64,000 bases of DNA from Physcomitrium patens (taxonomy: Eukaryota; Streptophyta; Bryopsida; Funariales; Funariaceae): assembly GCF_000002425.4 (NCBI RefSeq), contig NC_037273.1, positions 5,268,521 through 5,332,520 of the forward strand. The letters run 5' to 3'. Below are positions 1 through 10,620 of the stretch, piece by piece. Position 1 is the stretch's first letter, and each line of letters begins with the position of its first letter. Under the pieces are notes generated by a model that was not told the DNA's origin, searched no databases, and was given only the letters and a program-made list of their open reading frames with translations. A program made the position numbers and the translations under genes.

Positions 1-174
1 AAAATAGCCATAATCCATCGTGTTTTCTTTGGCTCATTTTTTGTGTTGGAAACAACTAGTTGATGGAATGCATTGCGAAGCTTGGAGCTAAGGGTGCTCA
101 TCTTAAGTTCTTAACAACCGATTGGAAAGTCTTCGTGCAAATACATTAAATATGTTAAATAGTAATTACTAAAA

Positions 175-223
<49 letters not shown>

Positions 224-974
224 GTATCACCTTCAGCACTTGGAAGTGTTGGGTCAAACTACTCTTTCCAACCCTAAAACAAGACAACTATCATATTTCC
301 ATATTATGTGGCCCAATATCTCACTCTGCTTCATCAACTGACTCAAAGTTTTAGCATCCCAGAACCTAAAATATATTCGTTCAAATCACATCCGCATGCA
401 AGGCCGTTGAGAGCATCACACACTGATCATAGAACTTGACACATGAGGTTTTGAAATCCCAAATTGAATATAAATAATCTCAGTTGCGAATGTAACAAAA
501 TCAGTCATTAGAAGTATCCGTTGAGACGGACGGTTAATATTCCTAGTATTAATGTCCGTTCACTTCATCGATGTCGAAGAGGACTAATTCAATAAATAAC
601 GTTTGGGAATCATTCTCATGAACTCCGGTGAGCTCCAAGTGCTCACACTACCCTCGGAGGAACTTCTGCAATATTTCGTATTGCTGCCAATTGGACGAGG
701 AGTTTTGCAGCTGTGTGGGGCCATTTTTTTGGGGACTGAAGAGAGATGAGAGAACCTCTACTTGTCGCCGTGACCAAGGCCAAAGGGCCACCAATCCTCG
801 ACACAGCATTTCTTCTCGTCACTAAACTTCATTCCCTTGATGCACCATCTCTTGTCGCAGCTGCCGTCCCTGCCATCGAGAAACAACCAACACTTAATAT
901 CAGATCGGAACGTCGAAGCACCACCAGCTCCAACATATTGAACCAACAAGTCACGAATTCAGGAACGAGACGTC
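1..974. other. Flank downstream of the STIG1-like gene; no gene recognised
   Basis: AT-rich to mixed spacer containing the 3' flank, and presumably the 3' UTR, of the minus-strand STIG1-like gene that stops at 975. It holds a compound dinucleotide microsatellite near 175-217. Short open frames around 628-988 on both strands overlap one another and show no recognisable domain, so I do not call a gene. Confidence 0.5.
175..217. repeat. Compound (TG)n(TA)n microsatellite
   Basis: An uninterrupted TG run of about nine units passes directly into a TA run of about thirteen units. The same TG/TA junction type recurs near 19702-19747 and, as CA/TA, near 60988-61047. Confidence 0.95.
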
Positions 975-2161
975 TTACGAGCATTTAGCTTCACCGCCAA
1001 AGAATTTGGGTTTCTCGCACACGGTTGAGCATGCACCGCAGTTGTCGATGTCATTCCCAAGGTCAGCTTCACAGCCATCCTCCCAATCGTCATTGCAATT
1101 GCCCCACCCCTCCTCGCAGGTATATACACAGGTCTGATCGCTGCAAGTGGCATTAGAATAAGGAACGTTGTTGCACTTCGCCCCACAGCTGCCGCAGTTG
1201 TCAACGTCCATGGTAACATCAATCTCACACCCATCGGTCCAGTCGCCGTTACAATTCGCCCAGCCGTCATTGCAAGTATACTCGCATTTGTAATTGCTGC
1301 ACTTCGTGGAAGCATTCGGGACGTCATTGCATTTCTTGCCACATCCGCCGCAGTTGTTCAGGTCTTTGCCCACATCAGTCTCGCAGCCATCCTTCATGTC
1401 TCCGTTGCAATCCTTCCACCCGGCCTTGCAGGTATACTCACATTTCTGGTTGCTGCACTTCGTGGAAGTATACGGCACTACGCTGTTGCATTTGCTCCCA
1501 CAGCCGCCGCAGTTGTTGATGTTCCTGCTAACCTCCGTCTCACATCCATCAGTCCAGTCATTGTTACAATTCTTCCACCCGAAGTTGCAAGTGTACATAC
1601 ATTTGTGGTTGCTGCACTTGGTTGAAGCGTTCGGCACGGTCTTGCACTTCGTCCCACATGCGCCGCAGTTGTTCACGTCCTTGCCGACATCGACCTCGCA
1701 ACCGTCCTTCAGGTCCTTGTTGCAATCTTTCCACCCGGCCTTGCAGGTGTTCTCACACTTGCAATTGTTGCACTTAGTCGTCGCCCAGGGTACGTTAAGG
1801 TTGCATTTGGTGCCGCATCCGCCGCAGTTGTTGATGTCCTTGCCCACATCTGTCTCACATCCATCGCTCCACTTGTTGTTGCAGTTCTTCCACCCTGCCT
1901 TACAAGTGAATACGCACTTGCCTTCCCTGCATGTGGATGTGGCGTATGGGTAGACTGGGCACTTGGCTCCACAGTCGCCGCAGTTGTTGATATCTGAGAG
2001 GGTATTGGTCTCGCACTTATTGGATTTGTAATTCTTGTCGCAATCCTTGTATCCCTTTGGGCAAGCCGTAGCATCAGCAGCCCCAGCTGAAAACCCCCCC
2101 ACAGACATCGAATTCAGTTACTGTTAAGTTCACAAGATCACAAGAAAATAATTGACTCGAT
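975..2161 (-). repeat. Tandem array of seven ~156-bp coding repeats
   Basis: The exon 2 coding sequence is a tandem array with unit lengths of 53, 53, 52, 53, 52, 52 and 47 codons (residues 38-90, 91-143, 144-195, 196-248, 249-300, 301-352, 353-399). Units 3 and 5 start C-K-A-G-W-K-D-C, while 4 and 6 share the D-W-T-D-G-C-E word, suggesting a two-unit block (3-4 and 5-6) was duplicated. Every unit start falls on a cysteine, so unit gain or loss keeps frame and disulfide pattern. The stated span is approximate and includes intron sequence at its right end. Confidence 0.8.
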
Positions 2162-2272
2162 TCTCACAAGATGAACTAAAATACCATGGATTAGAGAAGT
2201 ACCAAAGAGTAGCAACAACACCATCGCAGCAATCGACAAGGCCGCAGACATCCCGTGCTGGATACTCGCCAT
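975..2272 (-). CDS. Secreted STIG1-like protein with seven cysteine-rich repeats, one intron
   Basis: Proposed CDS is complement(join(975..2086,2185..2272)), 1200 nt, 399 residues, TAA stop at 975-977. The start is the ATG at 2272-2270 in a strong plant context (GCCATGGCG). Exon 1 encodes a classic signal peptide: residues 1-29 with a hydrophobic core (AAMVLLLLFG) and small residues after the splice. The 98-nt intron has a GGTATT donor and a TTTTCAG acceptor and keeps phase 1. Residues 38-399 are seven tandem units of about 52 residues, each with roughly eight cysteines arranged C-x6-C-x7-C-x9/10-C-x2-C-x3-C plus two distal cysteines, and the hallmark GCE, NNCGxCG and GWxxC words; unit 7 is shortened. 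This matches the stigma-specific STIG1 family, extracellular proteins in plants. The molecular role here is unknown; a disulfide-rich apoplastic protein is inferred. A stand-alone ATG at 2108 would give a protein without a signal peptide and is less likely. Confidence 0.88.
2087..2184 (-). other. Intron of the STIG1-like gene
   Basis: 98-nt GT-AG intron read on the minus strand. The donor follows CATG and the acceptor is a T-rich TTTTCAG. Splicing joins a split Ala codon and removes in-frame stops that would otherwise separate the signal peptide from the repeats. Confidence 0.8.
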
Positions 2273-2390
2273 GGCAGTAAGGCAGTGTATGCAGAAGAAG
2301 CAGTGGAGCTTGAGATGAAGCACGATTTCACAAGTAGTCGGGGACTGAACCAAAATGCATGAGACGATGATTTGCGCTTGCTTAGAGAGG

Positions 2391-2396
2391 TTTATA
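2391..2396 (-). promoter_or_regulatory. TATA box of the STIG1-like gene
   Basis: On the minus strand the sequence reads TGTTTATAAACC, about 120 nt upstream of the ATG at 2272. Transcription starting about 30 nt downstream would leave a 5' UTR of roughly 90 nt, normal for a plant gene. Position and context support it; no transcript evidence is available. Confidence 0.55.
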
Positions 2397-2399
2397 AAC

Positions 2400-4860
2400 A
2401 GAAGACCTTGCCGTGGCGGATTCAACGCCATAAATTCAAGAAAACCGCTGCATCAACTCGCATTAGAACTACAACCACCAGATCCCAGACTGCGGCGCAG
2501 CTGCGCTTCACCCATCCAAAGGTTCCCATCCACTCAAGGTCAACTTCTATTTCAAGACGAAGCCGAGATTTTGCCAACCAACCTCAATCTCAGCTGAAGA
2601 TAGGGTATCTGCTGCCATTGCATTAATGATCCTCAACACCTCAGCAATTCGGTAGTTGCCAGTTTCATCAAGTTTGCATCATCCTTGACACAGCATTTCA
2701 GTTCACGTTGATTAAGTATTTCACTGGCGCGGTAATCCTCTAGTTTCCGAAACCTAGCGGCTGTCAAACGCCGCAGACACACCCTACAACACCAAGTCCA
2801 CGGCAGCTGCAGAAAAGCCTGATCTTCACCGATATCCTGGCTACTCCAATACAGTTCCTCAGTATGAAAGTAGAATCAGGCAGTGAGTTTCCATCGCAGC
2901 GATCGAACCAAGTTAGGTTCCGACAGTATGCAGCCATGTCTTAGCGGCATGAGTTACTCCCTGCAGAAACTCCTGTGCCGCATTCTTCAAAAACCCATGG
3001 TCCAGATCTAGGGTGTGGGTCATCGCCAGGCTCTTGCCTACATATCCACCTCTTCGCGCATCGCGCCGGCGGATCGACGAGCCTGGCATTTGTGAGCAGC
3101 ACACCGCAACGCCGTCTCCAATTTTCTGATCTCAAAGTTGCAAGTTGTCAGTATTCCGAGTCAGTGCAACGGCGACATCGTCAACCGCGGCACTCATACG
3201 ACTCCAAATTTTCCATTGCGATCAGTTGTCAGCTTCATTTGTGGTGGTGCTTGCCTACTCGGTGATTGATCGTTTTAGTATAGAAATCTGTGAGTCTGTA
3301 GCACTGTTGTGTCGTGCTTCGGCGTTTTTGAGCTCAGGCTTGCGCCGCTTGTTGTTTAGCACAACTTCGATATAGAAAAATGATGGTTTTTACAGTATAG
3401 AGCCCATATGAGCCTGTATAAAATGAAGGTAGACTGTACCATTTTCTGTATAACTGAAGAAAGATTAAAATTTTGATGAGGAATGACCACATTGTTATCA
3501 TTTTCGATGACGAAAGAGATACAATCATGCACAAAGTAAATCGAGGTGAAGATATTGAAATAATTTTAAGTTTATTCTAATCGCTAGCATTGTTGAAGCA
3601 GTGCTGTGTGTCTATGTATTGTTTTCTAGATGCTAATCAGGAGGTTTTAATTAGAAATTCCTCATACTTTTTTTGACAGAGGTTGAGCTACAAATATTAT
3701 TTGAGTGTAGAAACGTGATAAGGTTTTTTTAGTTTTGAGAATCAAATCATGTTTCAGTACAGTAAAATAAATCATAAAAATAAAAACGTACGAGTAGTAT
3801 TTACTGGATGCATTGAAATTTCACAATAAATTCTATGCATATGTGTAACATTATATATATATATATATATATAGATACATACATACATACATAACAATTT
3901 GAATTTTTAGTCAAACTAAGGTTCTACGCTGAAATTTTACTCATATTTTTATTTAAGTTAATAATTCTGCAACATTCATTACTTTTTATATGCCCACTAT
4001 ATTCTTATTCAAAAAGCAATAAAAATATATTTTTTATGCATAAAAAGTAGAATATATGTATGATTGAGTTTGGTGTAAAAGCATTTAAATAAGATTAAGT
4101 ATTTGCATCTGTGATATAATTTTCAAGCAGCTAAAATCTTAAGAATCACTGATTGGTAAATTTGAGAGACCTTATTTTAGTTTCATCAATTTGTTAATTA
4201 AGTTCAATTTAATTAAATTAACAACCAATAATGTCAAAGCTATTGCAAATGATTTCACAAATGACATTATTTGATCTCTTACAATATAATTATGTTAGCT
4301 TTATGGATTACTAGAGTCAAAATATATTTTTTTCAAAAAGTTTGAAAGTATCTGAATCAATGTATAATTTATAATCTAAGACTGAATATTTTGTATATAG
4401 AAAGAAATTTAGTCTATATGTATGAAAAAAATCTCTAAGTAAATAACATAGTCTACATAGCAATAGCCGAAGAAGTAATAAGTTCATGTGTTCAATGTTA
4501 ACATTTAATTTTTTAATACATAATTCAATAGTAAATAAAAACTATGATAATAATACATTAAATTCAAATCAGGGTAAATCTTACAAAATAAACAACAATT
4601 CAAAACGTGAATTTTGTATGAATATACCATGCTATTTGTAATAACATAAACAAAATATCATACCAATTGTAAAAATAATTCAAAATAAGATAACCTTCTA
4701 ATGTTTGCTGGGTAATTCTATATATATATATATATATATATTATTCCAAATAAAAATTGAGAAGAAATATTGTAAATATTGTTGAAACAATGTAACATTG
4801 TAAAAAAATCAACATTTTATGAGCATTTCCAAGAAATATCCAATCCCCACCATAAAATTA
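2400..4860. other. Intergenic spacer between the STIG1-like gene and the 5 kb island
   Basis: The first ~900 nt are of mixed composition (upstream region of the STIG1-like gene) with short overlapping ORFs and no domain. From about 3.4 kb it becomes AT-rich, with (TA)n then (ATAC)n at 3851-3893 and (TA)n at 4719-4742. I see no gene in it. Confidence 0.5.
3851..3893. repeat. (TA)n followed by (ATAC)n microsatellite
   Basis: A TA run of about eleven units is followed by four to five ATAC units. Confidence 0.9.
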
Positions 4861-5058
4861 GGAGAATGTTAAATAAACCCAATTTTTTATTAAATCAACC
4901 TAACCATCATGAAAAAAATAAAGGACTTCTAGATTCATTTCTCCACTATTAGATCTGCAACCAATGAAAACCAACCACATTTATCATGATTACTATATTC
5001 TTCATATCCTCAAGGGTGGGTCAATTTAGTAAAAGCATGGGTCTATTTAACATTCCCC
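4861..5058. mobile_element. MITE-like inverted-repeat element, complete copy
   Basis: About 200 bp flanked by 43-45-nt imperfect terminal inverted repeats: the left arm starts GGAGAATGTTAAATA at 4861 and the right arm at 5016-5058 ends TATTTAACATTCCCC. Roughly three quarters of arm positions pair. The interior contains an ACCAATGAAAACCAACCAC stretch. A half copy in opposite orientation lies at 27080-27204, so this is a dispersed element and not a local hairpin. It has no coding capacity. No clear target-site duplication was found, so the superfamily is open. Confidence 0.65.
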
Positions 5059-5254
5059 GAAAGCTAAATTGCACTTTTATAGCAAAGCCTAAGTTATTTT
5101 TTCATCCATCCTCAAAAACTTTGGCTCATGACTCTTGTAAACACTTCGCAAAGGACAACTCCAAACCCCCAACTCACCAAAACTCCCTTGCACCCTCACA
5201 AATAACTTTCCTTCATTTTCCCTAGTCCTAAGTACTTAAGGTGTTGAGAAAAGG

Positions 5255-5294
5255 CACGTGTTCACACCGCAGCAAGTCAGCACTTTTAGGGTTT
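5255..5294 (+). promoter_or_regulatory. G-box plus telobox, probable promoter or 5' UTR
   Basis: A perfect G-box CACGTG at 5255-5260 is followed by a telobox TTAGGGTTT at 5286-5294. In plants this pairing is common around transcription start sites of growth- and translation-related genes. It lies just downstream of the MITE-like element and upstream of an ATG at 5321. Confidence 0.45.
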
Positions 5295-5320
5295 CCGTGC
5301 CGTGTGCTTGTCTGGTCGAC

Positions 5321-5455
5321 ATGCACACCCACCAAACATCGTCAGAAGCTTTAGCCGCTTTCGGAGACTTGGACGAGGATCAAATGCTGTTGGAATCAAG
5401 AACTCTCAGAATCGGCGAATGTCCCCATTCAATTGGAAGAGTCTTCATGTTGTGA
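5321..5455 (+). CDS. Short uncharacterised ORF or first exon after the telobox
   Basis: ATG-initiated frame of 44 codons beginning M-H-T-H-Q-T, with an acidic GDLDEDQ stretch, ending at TGA 5453-5455. Its position about 27 nt after the telobox suggests a genuine start. It may be the first exon of a spliced gene, but no donor/acceptor pair gives a recognisable product. No known domain. Confidence 0.25.
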   Translation: MHTHQTSSEALAAFGDLDEDQMLLESRTLRIGECPHSIGRVFML

Positions 5456-5525
5456 CGTAGATTCATTGATGTGCAGAGCATGTAATTTGAGTTTAGGGTG
5501 GCCATTTAGGTTTCCTGCTGCGGAT

Positions 5526-5990
5526 TCAGGCTTTCGTGCTTGGTATGTTACAATCCAAGTGTGGAATGACGGTCATTTGACTCGTGGTCGTCTTTTCGTT
5601 GAGAATTGTGAATGGTTTTAGATTTGAGTCTTGCAATGGAAAACGTGAACAATAGAAACGTAGAGAATTGTGTTGTTTTTGAGAATTGATGAGAAGGCCG
5701 TTCAGTATTTTGGGGTTGTGATATAAAGATAGGAAAACGTCCATTGCCTTGTAGAGGGAGGCATTCAGCATATTCTGCAGACTTTCCAGTTTGATGCCAG
5801 GAATACACCGAAGCTGTTCCTGCAATCGCACAAAATCCAACCAGTGAGCCCCTGTATTTTCTGGAGTAAACAAAGCTCGGAACTCCGGTTTTTGCGGAGG
5901 ATTCCAACAGGGATGAACCGAATTTCCCCTTTGAATCTCTTCGAAAGCTTTCTCCAATTGTAGCACCCGAAGGTACGATATTCGAGCTGT
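5526..5990 (-). other. Minus-strand open region, possible exon
   Basis: All three minus frames stay open for long stretches between about 5526 and 6082. One reads as a plausible globular segment containing FEEIQRG, WLDFVRLQEQ and KLESLQNMLN. No domain was recognised and no splice pair is compelling. Openness in several frames at once weakens the coding argument. It could be an exon of an unknown gene or an untranslated region. Confidence 0.22.
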
Positions 5991-6189
5991 AGAATGAGGC
6001 CGACGATTATCTTCTGTTTTCTTTTTCTTTTTCTTTTAACCCAAGAAGAAAATACTAGAGACCCCTTGTCGGTGCAGTTCACATCGACAAGTGCTTGCTA
6101 GACTTCCTCAGAACTCGGTGTTGACGATTCTTACTGTGCACAGGACGACCTTTGACAGTGCACACTGTGGTGAAGGAACCTTAAATGGA

Positions 6190-7832
6190 CAGGGGAGCTA
6201 AAGGATTGTCAATAATGAAGAGAACCCACTATCAGAGTGCTGGAAATAAGTGCCTATATGAAGACTAGCAGGACCATGAGCTAGTACTGAAACAAACTTC
6301 AAAAGACGGAGACAAGTTATCCAAGAGTGAAGGAATCCAAAAATTGCGATGAGTTTTTCGACTCTACGAGAGTCGTGAACGATGATGAGAATCTCCAAAA
6401 CCTGCCCAACAGAGGATAAGTAATTTAGTCCCAACTTCTCGTACACAAACAAATGCCTGCACACCCAAGTAATAAAAATTGAATTTAAACCAATTTGAAA
6501 ATATAGATTCGGTTCCAAGGTTTATGGCCAACAGTAACATCTGACAACAGCAAATAAAAAATCATCACAGCATTAACCAAAGTGAACACAACAAAAAGAA
6601 CACGGGACAAATATGGCGCAACAAGAGCTTCTATACTTTCTGAAAAAACTAAGCAACGAGTCCCAAGTTTTGCGCTTTCGCAAACCCAACTTCACTAAAG
6701 CTAGGGGCTAGTAAAGACCTTGATCCTAGGCTGCGTGCGCAATAGCCCATGTAAACTGGTTAAAACATGAAGGAACCAAAAACAATGTAAAGTGCCACAC
6801 AAAGTTCAGTTTAGACCCAGGAAAGAAGGATCTCCCTGGGAGAAACACCATAGGCACCAAAATCCTGAACTCAAGCTTAAGCTTGGGTCGGCATCTTGAG
6901 TTGAACAATAGAGCATCGGCGACTTGAACAAACATCGGATACGCACGAGAGTGAAGTAACTTCAGAAAAACACTGCTATGTGCACTTTGAGGAGCAGCTC
7001 ACGCACTCAGCGGACAATTCTCCGTAGGAAAAAAAATGTCTGTAACTAGAACAATGCTTCGGAACAACAAAATCTTCTCGTAAAACAGAGAGAATAGATT
7101 CATGCATTGAACAGCAAACTGGCACTCAAATTAAAGATCAGCACGACCAATTAGCATGTCTGCTAGCATGCAAATTCCAATTCTCGAAACAAATAGAACT
7201 ACAACAAGCAAGATCTGCTTGACGCTACTCCTACATGAACAAATTTCTCTGTGCGTTGTCTGTAATTACAGACCAACAACTAATGTCACGTCCCCTCCTG
7301 ACTGTAGTCCTCTCTTTTCAAATCGGAGTTCTACTCCATTCAAGCCCAAACTCTGGCCATCGGCTTATCTTCTCGAGCAAGTCCTGTCAAGGGACGTCCG
7401 ACCTACTACTATAGGTGCCTAACGCACACGGAAGAATTAAAGAAAAAAAACTTAAACCAAAACACCACAATTATAGACCTTTCAAATCAGGCTGAGTTGG
7501 GTTATCGAGGCGTCTGATTGCCTCGTCTCCCCGTATGTCTCCAAAAGTTCGTAAACTGTTAAGGTATATTTCCGAGCTAGCAGTCATAAAAGAATTGAAC
7601 CGTTCCTTCCAACCACAGTGTAAGACTAACCCTCGACCGGACTAAGGAAAACAGTCCGCTTCAGCTACTCCAATAAGTCGTAAGACACGACGTGAAGCTT
7701 TTGTCGATGAAACTCTCCCCAGGAAGGGGGAAGCCAATAACAACTACAAGGTAAGCGACTAAGCGATACCCAAAAAAAATGTGTGGGATGGAGGACGAAG
7801 AATCCAACCAAGCTCTCTAAAAGAGCATCTTC
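6190..7832. other. Region downstream of the PLATZ gene; no gene recognised
   Basis: Mixed-composition sequence. Part of 7.0-7.8 kb is probably the PLATZ 3' UTR on the minus strand. Minus-strand frames at 6198-6518 and 6726-6935 are hydrophobic and lack recognisable motifs. Confidence 0.4.
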
Positions 7833-8597
7833 CTAGCAAAATGGAGATCTGTGAGGAGTCCCTTTCCTTCTCCTCACAGACACTGGAAATATTACAGACT
7901 TTGGCGACGTGGCCATCACCGAAACACGCCCACTCCGCACTTTCTTGGGCAACAGAAGAGTCGAAGCCGTTGATACCACTCCACCAAAACCCGCTCCCTC
8001 GCTGCCTGTTGAAGCTGAAGATGTGTGTGTCGGAGACACATCGAACGGGGAATCCGTGAGAAGCTCACCCTCAAGTTCGTGCTTCGAAGTCCGAGATGGA
8101 GAGCAAGTGAAGAACGAGTACGGCTTGCTGCCATCACCCGGCAGAAGGCTCGACAGTTCCCCCCCACTGCTGATCACGGCGTCCACCTTGCATGCCACCG
8201 AACAATACGCATACAAATCTTGCAGACTTCTATCGCAGGTTCCACAAGCGTTGCCCATTCCCTTGGAGGGCCGCGGCTGTGGTCTCTGGTTCAGAAACAC
8301 CACTCGCGCGCTGTTGATTATGTAGGTCTGAACAGAGGAGCAGTCCAGCAGACGCTGGATGTCTTGCAGTCGGATTACATCGTGGTATACATAACGCCTA
8401 ATCTGCAGAATGCAATGACTCTGGTGAGCAGGGACGCAATGCTGACACACGCCCGCATTGCAGTCCACGCAGAACACATTTCGCTCGTTCTTTTTCAACG
8501 CGCCGTGCTTAGCGCATGGAACGAAGAACTTTTCGCCCAAGAGAGACTCCAACCAAGCTGGCTTTTGGGGCAGTGTGGACAAGTCGTAACCCACCAT
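7833..8597 (-). CDS. PLATZ-family zinc-finger transcription factor
   Basis: Continuous 254-codon frame, ATG 8597-8595, TAG 7833-7835. PLATZ proteins are plant-specific zinc-dependent DNA-binding proteins that bind A/T-rich DNA, many acting as repressors, and work in the nucleus. All zinc ligands are visible: C28-x2-H31-x11-C43-x2-C46-x4-C51-x2-C54-x3-H58-x2-H61, then C118-x2-C121-x10-C132-x3-C136. The conserved RRYVYHDVIRLQDIQ and YIINSARVVFLN segments lie between them, and the protein ends with the family's RRRKGTPHRSPF tail, so it is full length. Residues 141-225 are a Ser-rich linker. TTTTCAG lies two bases before the ATG, suggesting a 5' UTR intron ending there, or an upstream coding exon I cannot see. 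Family membership is certain; targets are unknown. Confidence 0.93.
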   Translation of the reverse strand: MVGYDLSTLPQKPAWLESLLGEKFFVPCAKHGALKKNERNVFCVDCNAGVCQHCVPAHQSHCILQIRRYVYHDVIRLQDIQRLLDCSSVQTYIINSARVVFLNQRPQPRPSKGMGNACGTCDRSLQDLYAYCSVACKVDAVISSGGELSSLLPGDGSKPYSFFTCSPSRTSKHELEGELLTDSPFDVSPTHTSSASTGSEGAGFGGVVSTASTLLLPKKVRSGRVSVMATSPKSVIFPVSVRRRKGTPHRSPFC

Positions 8598-9870
8598 GAC
8601 TGAAAATCAATGCTCAAACCTTCTCACGATCTACAAAAGCTAGTCCGAGATGGCTCAAGGTTCCAGATTCGAATTGACCACCAGATGTAATACGGTATTC
8701 ATGTGCGATGTCTGGTCAGGCTACTGTTTGATGAAGGCGCTGATAGCCGAAATTCAGACATCAATCCCGACTACACTACCAATTACGCACTTGACTCCCG
8801 AGAGAACCTTCATGTATCAAAAGCGAACCGCAAAGATGCATTCCAGCTCTGAGCTTCCTTCTACAGGAAATTACAGCTACAACTCTGCAGATCAGGATTC
8901 GACCCAATTGCCAAACACCTTTGTGACAGTGGATCTTCTACTCTAAACCACCACTTAAAATCTCCGAAAATGTCGGTAATGCTCAAAAAGCAAGCACTGG
9001 CTCTTCTGATTGCTTCACAAGTTTCTAATGCCGAGATCTGAAACACTATCTAACGCAAGTAGGTGTCTCTATTTGCCGCCCGCCAATTGCACCCTTCCAG
9101 CACAAGGGCCAGCATTGACTTGGGACCTCCACAATTACCCCTTTGAAGATCAAATTGCAAGCCGCCTTTCGCGACTCTTAGACACCCCCCTGGCACACGA
9201 AGCCAGCTTCCGAGATGCAACACCCAGATCGCCAGAGGCATAAATGGTCGATGCACACACACTGATTGCCACTGCGAAAGGTTCTTCAAGACAATTATGC
9301 GCACTGTACGACTCGGAGGTTTTCCAACTGGAATTGTTTCAACAGAGCAAAAGATCGTAGTAAGGTTGGAGCTCCACAACGGCTACAGAGCCACAATTGA
9401 TCCTTAAAGAGTGCCCACACTCCCGCCGCTCTCTACAAGACTAGATCTCACCCCTCTCGAGGGTCAAACTCTCGCTCTAAAAACTGGTCCAACCCGAAAA
9501 CACGACCAGATCTGGAAACCCCGACTGAGAATTTAGTCACTCCCAGCTGCTCTGCCACCCCAATTCACCTCAACAAACTCAAAAAACCCAGTCACGCTAC
9601 CGAATTCCACTCCGCAACTCAACAACACCTCCCGATTCCACACTCTCTGGGCTACACTAACCCACAATGTGCAAAATTCCCCTCAAACCACACTCCAAAT
9701 TACGCACACACTAACAAACCAACTCACATATCGGAGTTAACAAAGCCTGAAACTGCCTGACCAACCTCAATTCAGCAGTGTGCCCCACTGCACACTCCGA
9801 CGCCAGCTAATCGAACTCGACACGGTTCAATTTCACACCTAACGCAGAGACGACGTCCAGCTCAGACAGA
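8598..9870 (-). other. Upstream region of the PLATZ gene, probable 5' UTR intron(s)
   Basis: The minus strand shows a convincing acceptor (ATTGATTTTCAG) just before the PLATZ ATG, so much of this stretch may be an intron in the leader. From 9.4 to 9.8 kb it is C/A-rich on the plus strand, that is G/T-rich in the transcript direction. No ORF with recognisable domains occurs on either strand. Confidence 0.4.
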
Positions 9871-9970
9871 CATGCGAAGTTGGCCGAGAGCGGGAGAATC
9901 ACCGGCGAGGCCAAAAACAAAAAGACCGAAACGGAGAGTGGAGGCGGGGTGATGCAAGGCCGGGGAGGAA

Positions 9971-10050
9971 GGGATCGAGGGATCAAGAGCGAGCGAGGAA
10001 TCAAGGGATCGAGGGATCACGAGCGAGCGAGGAATCAAGGGAGCGAGGGA
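9971..10050. repeat. 34-bp tandem repeat, 2.4 copies, GC-rich
   Basis: Unit 1 (9971-10004) and unit 2 (10005-10038) are 34 bp and differ at a single base; a third partial copy spans 10039-10050. The unit contains GGGATCGAGGGATC and GAGCGAGCGAGGAATC. It lies in the GC-rich island upstream of PLATZ and forms an Arg/Gly/Glu-rich frame on the plus strand that I regard as non-coding. Confidence 0.85.
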
Positions 10051-10620
10051 TACCCAAGAGCGGCGCGGCGAGGACGGAGGCAGGGGCGGCGATGTCGGGT
10101 GGCGCAGTCAGAGCGAAAACGCGTAGATCCTCTAATCTTCTTTTTCCCAACTCTGCCCAACCGGACCGCCGAACCAACTAGCTCTCGCGATTCACTACCC
10201 GATAACTGGATTTCAAAATTAAGTCTTCGATTTATTTATTTCTTCCTCCCCGCTGCCCCCCTCCACCCCCGCCCGGCTGACCAACTTTGACTGTAGCACG
10301 CTAGGGCTTTTGCCCACAACGGGCCGGGTCAGTGCTTGGGTGGGTGGATGAGTGGGTGGGTCGGTGCATCTGGGCCCTGGCTGGACTCGACCCCGCCCGG
10401 TCGAACTTGGCCGGGCTGGGCTGGGTTGTGTCCGACAACCCGTCCGGGGATGGCAGAGCTCTTGCCATCGTATGCATGTGTGACGCATGTGGCGTCTGCT
10501 CGGGCTTTTACATGTAGAGACGAAGTCATCATCAGTGGCCGCGGTCTCCCTACTACCGCGGTATCCTCTTATTACCGCGCTCTCCGCCCACAGTGCCCCG
10601 TATGACTCCGTTCACACCAC
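10051..10620. other. GC-rich island upstream of PLATZ, probable promoter
   Basis: The most GC-rich stretch in the window. It holds G-tracts on the plus strand at 10338-10360, repeated GCCGGGCTGGGCTGGG words, and CCGCGG sites at 10540-10580. Distance and orientation suit the PLATZ transcription start, but no TATA box is clear. Overlapping ORFs in three frames are low-complexity by-products of the GC content. Confidence 0.4.
10338..10360 (+). other. Potential G-quadruplex
   Basis: Four G3 tracts at 10338-10340, 10342-10344, 10354-10356 and 10358-10360, with loops of 1, 9 and 1 nt. The middle loop is longer than the usual seven, so this is a permissive match. It would form on the PLATZ non-template strand in the putative promoter. 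Confidence 0.45.

Noticed and set aside
1294..1953. 219-codon plus-strand ORF antisense to the STIG1-like gene
   Set aside because: Its periodic Leu/His/Pro pattern mirrors the repeat units of the real minus-strand gene; it is a shadow of a repetitive coding sequence.
8025..8603. 192-codon plus-strand ORF opposite PLATZ
   Set aside because: Antisense shadow of the conserved PLATZ reading frame, with no recognisable domain.
8640..8720. Possible tRNA because of an ATTCGAAT word
   Set aside because: No cloverleaf: acceptor and anticodon stems cannot be formed around it on either strand.
9880..10290. 136-codon plus-strand ORF rich in Arg, Gly and Glu
   Set aside because: Produced by the 34-bp GC-rich tandem repeat; no domain, and overlapping frames are open too. 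Treated as non-coding promoter sequence.
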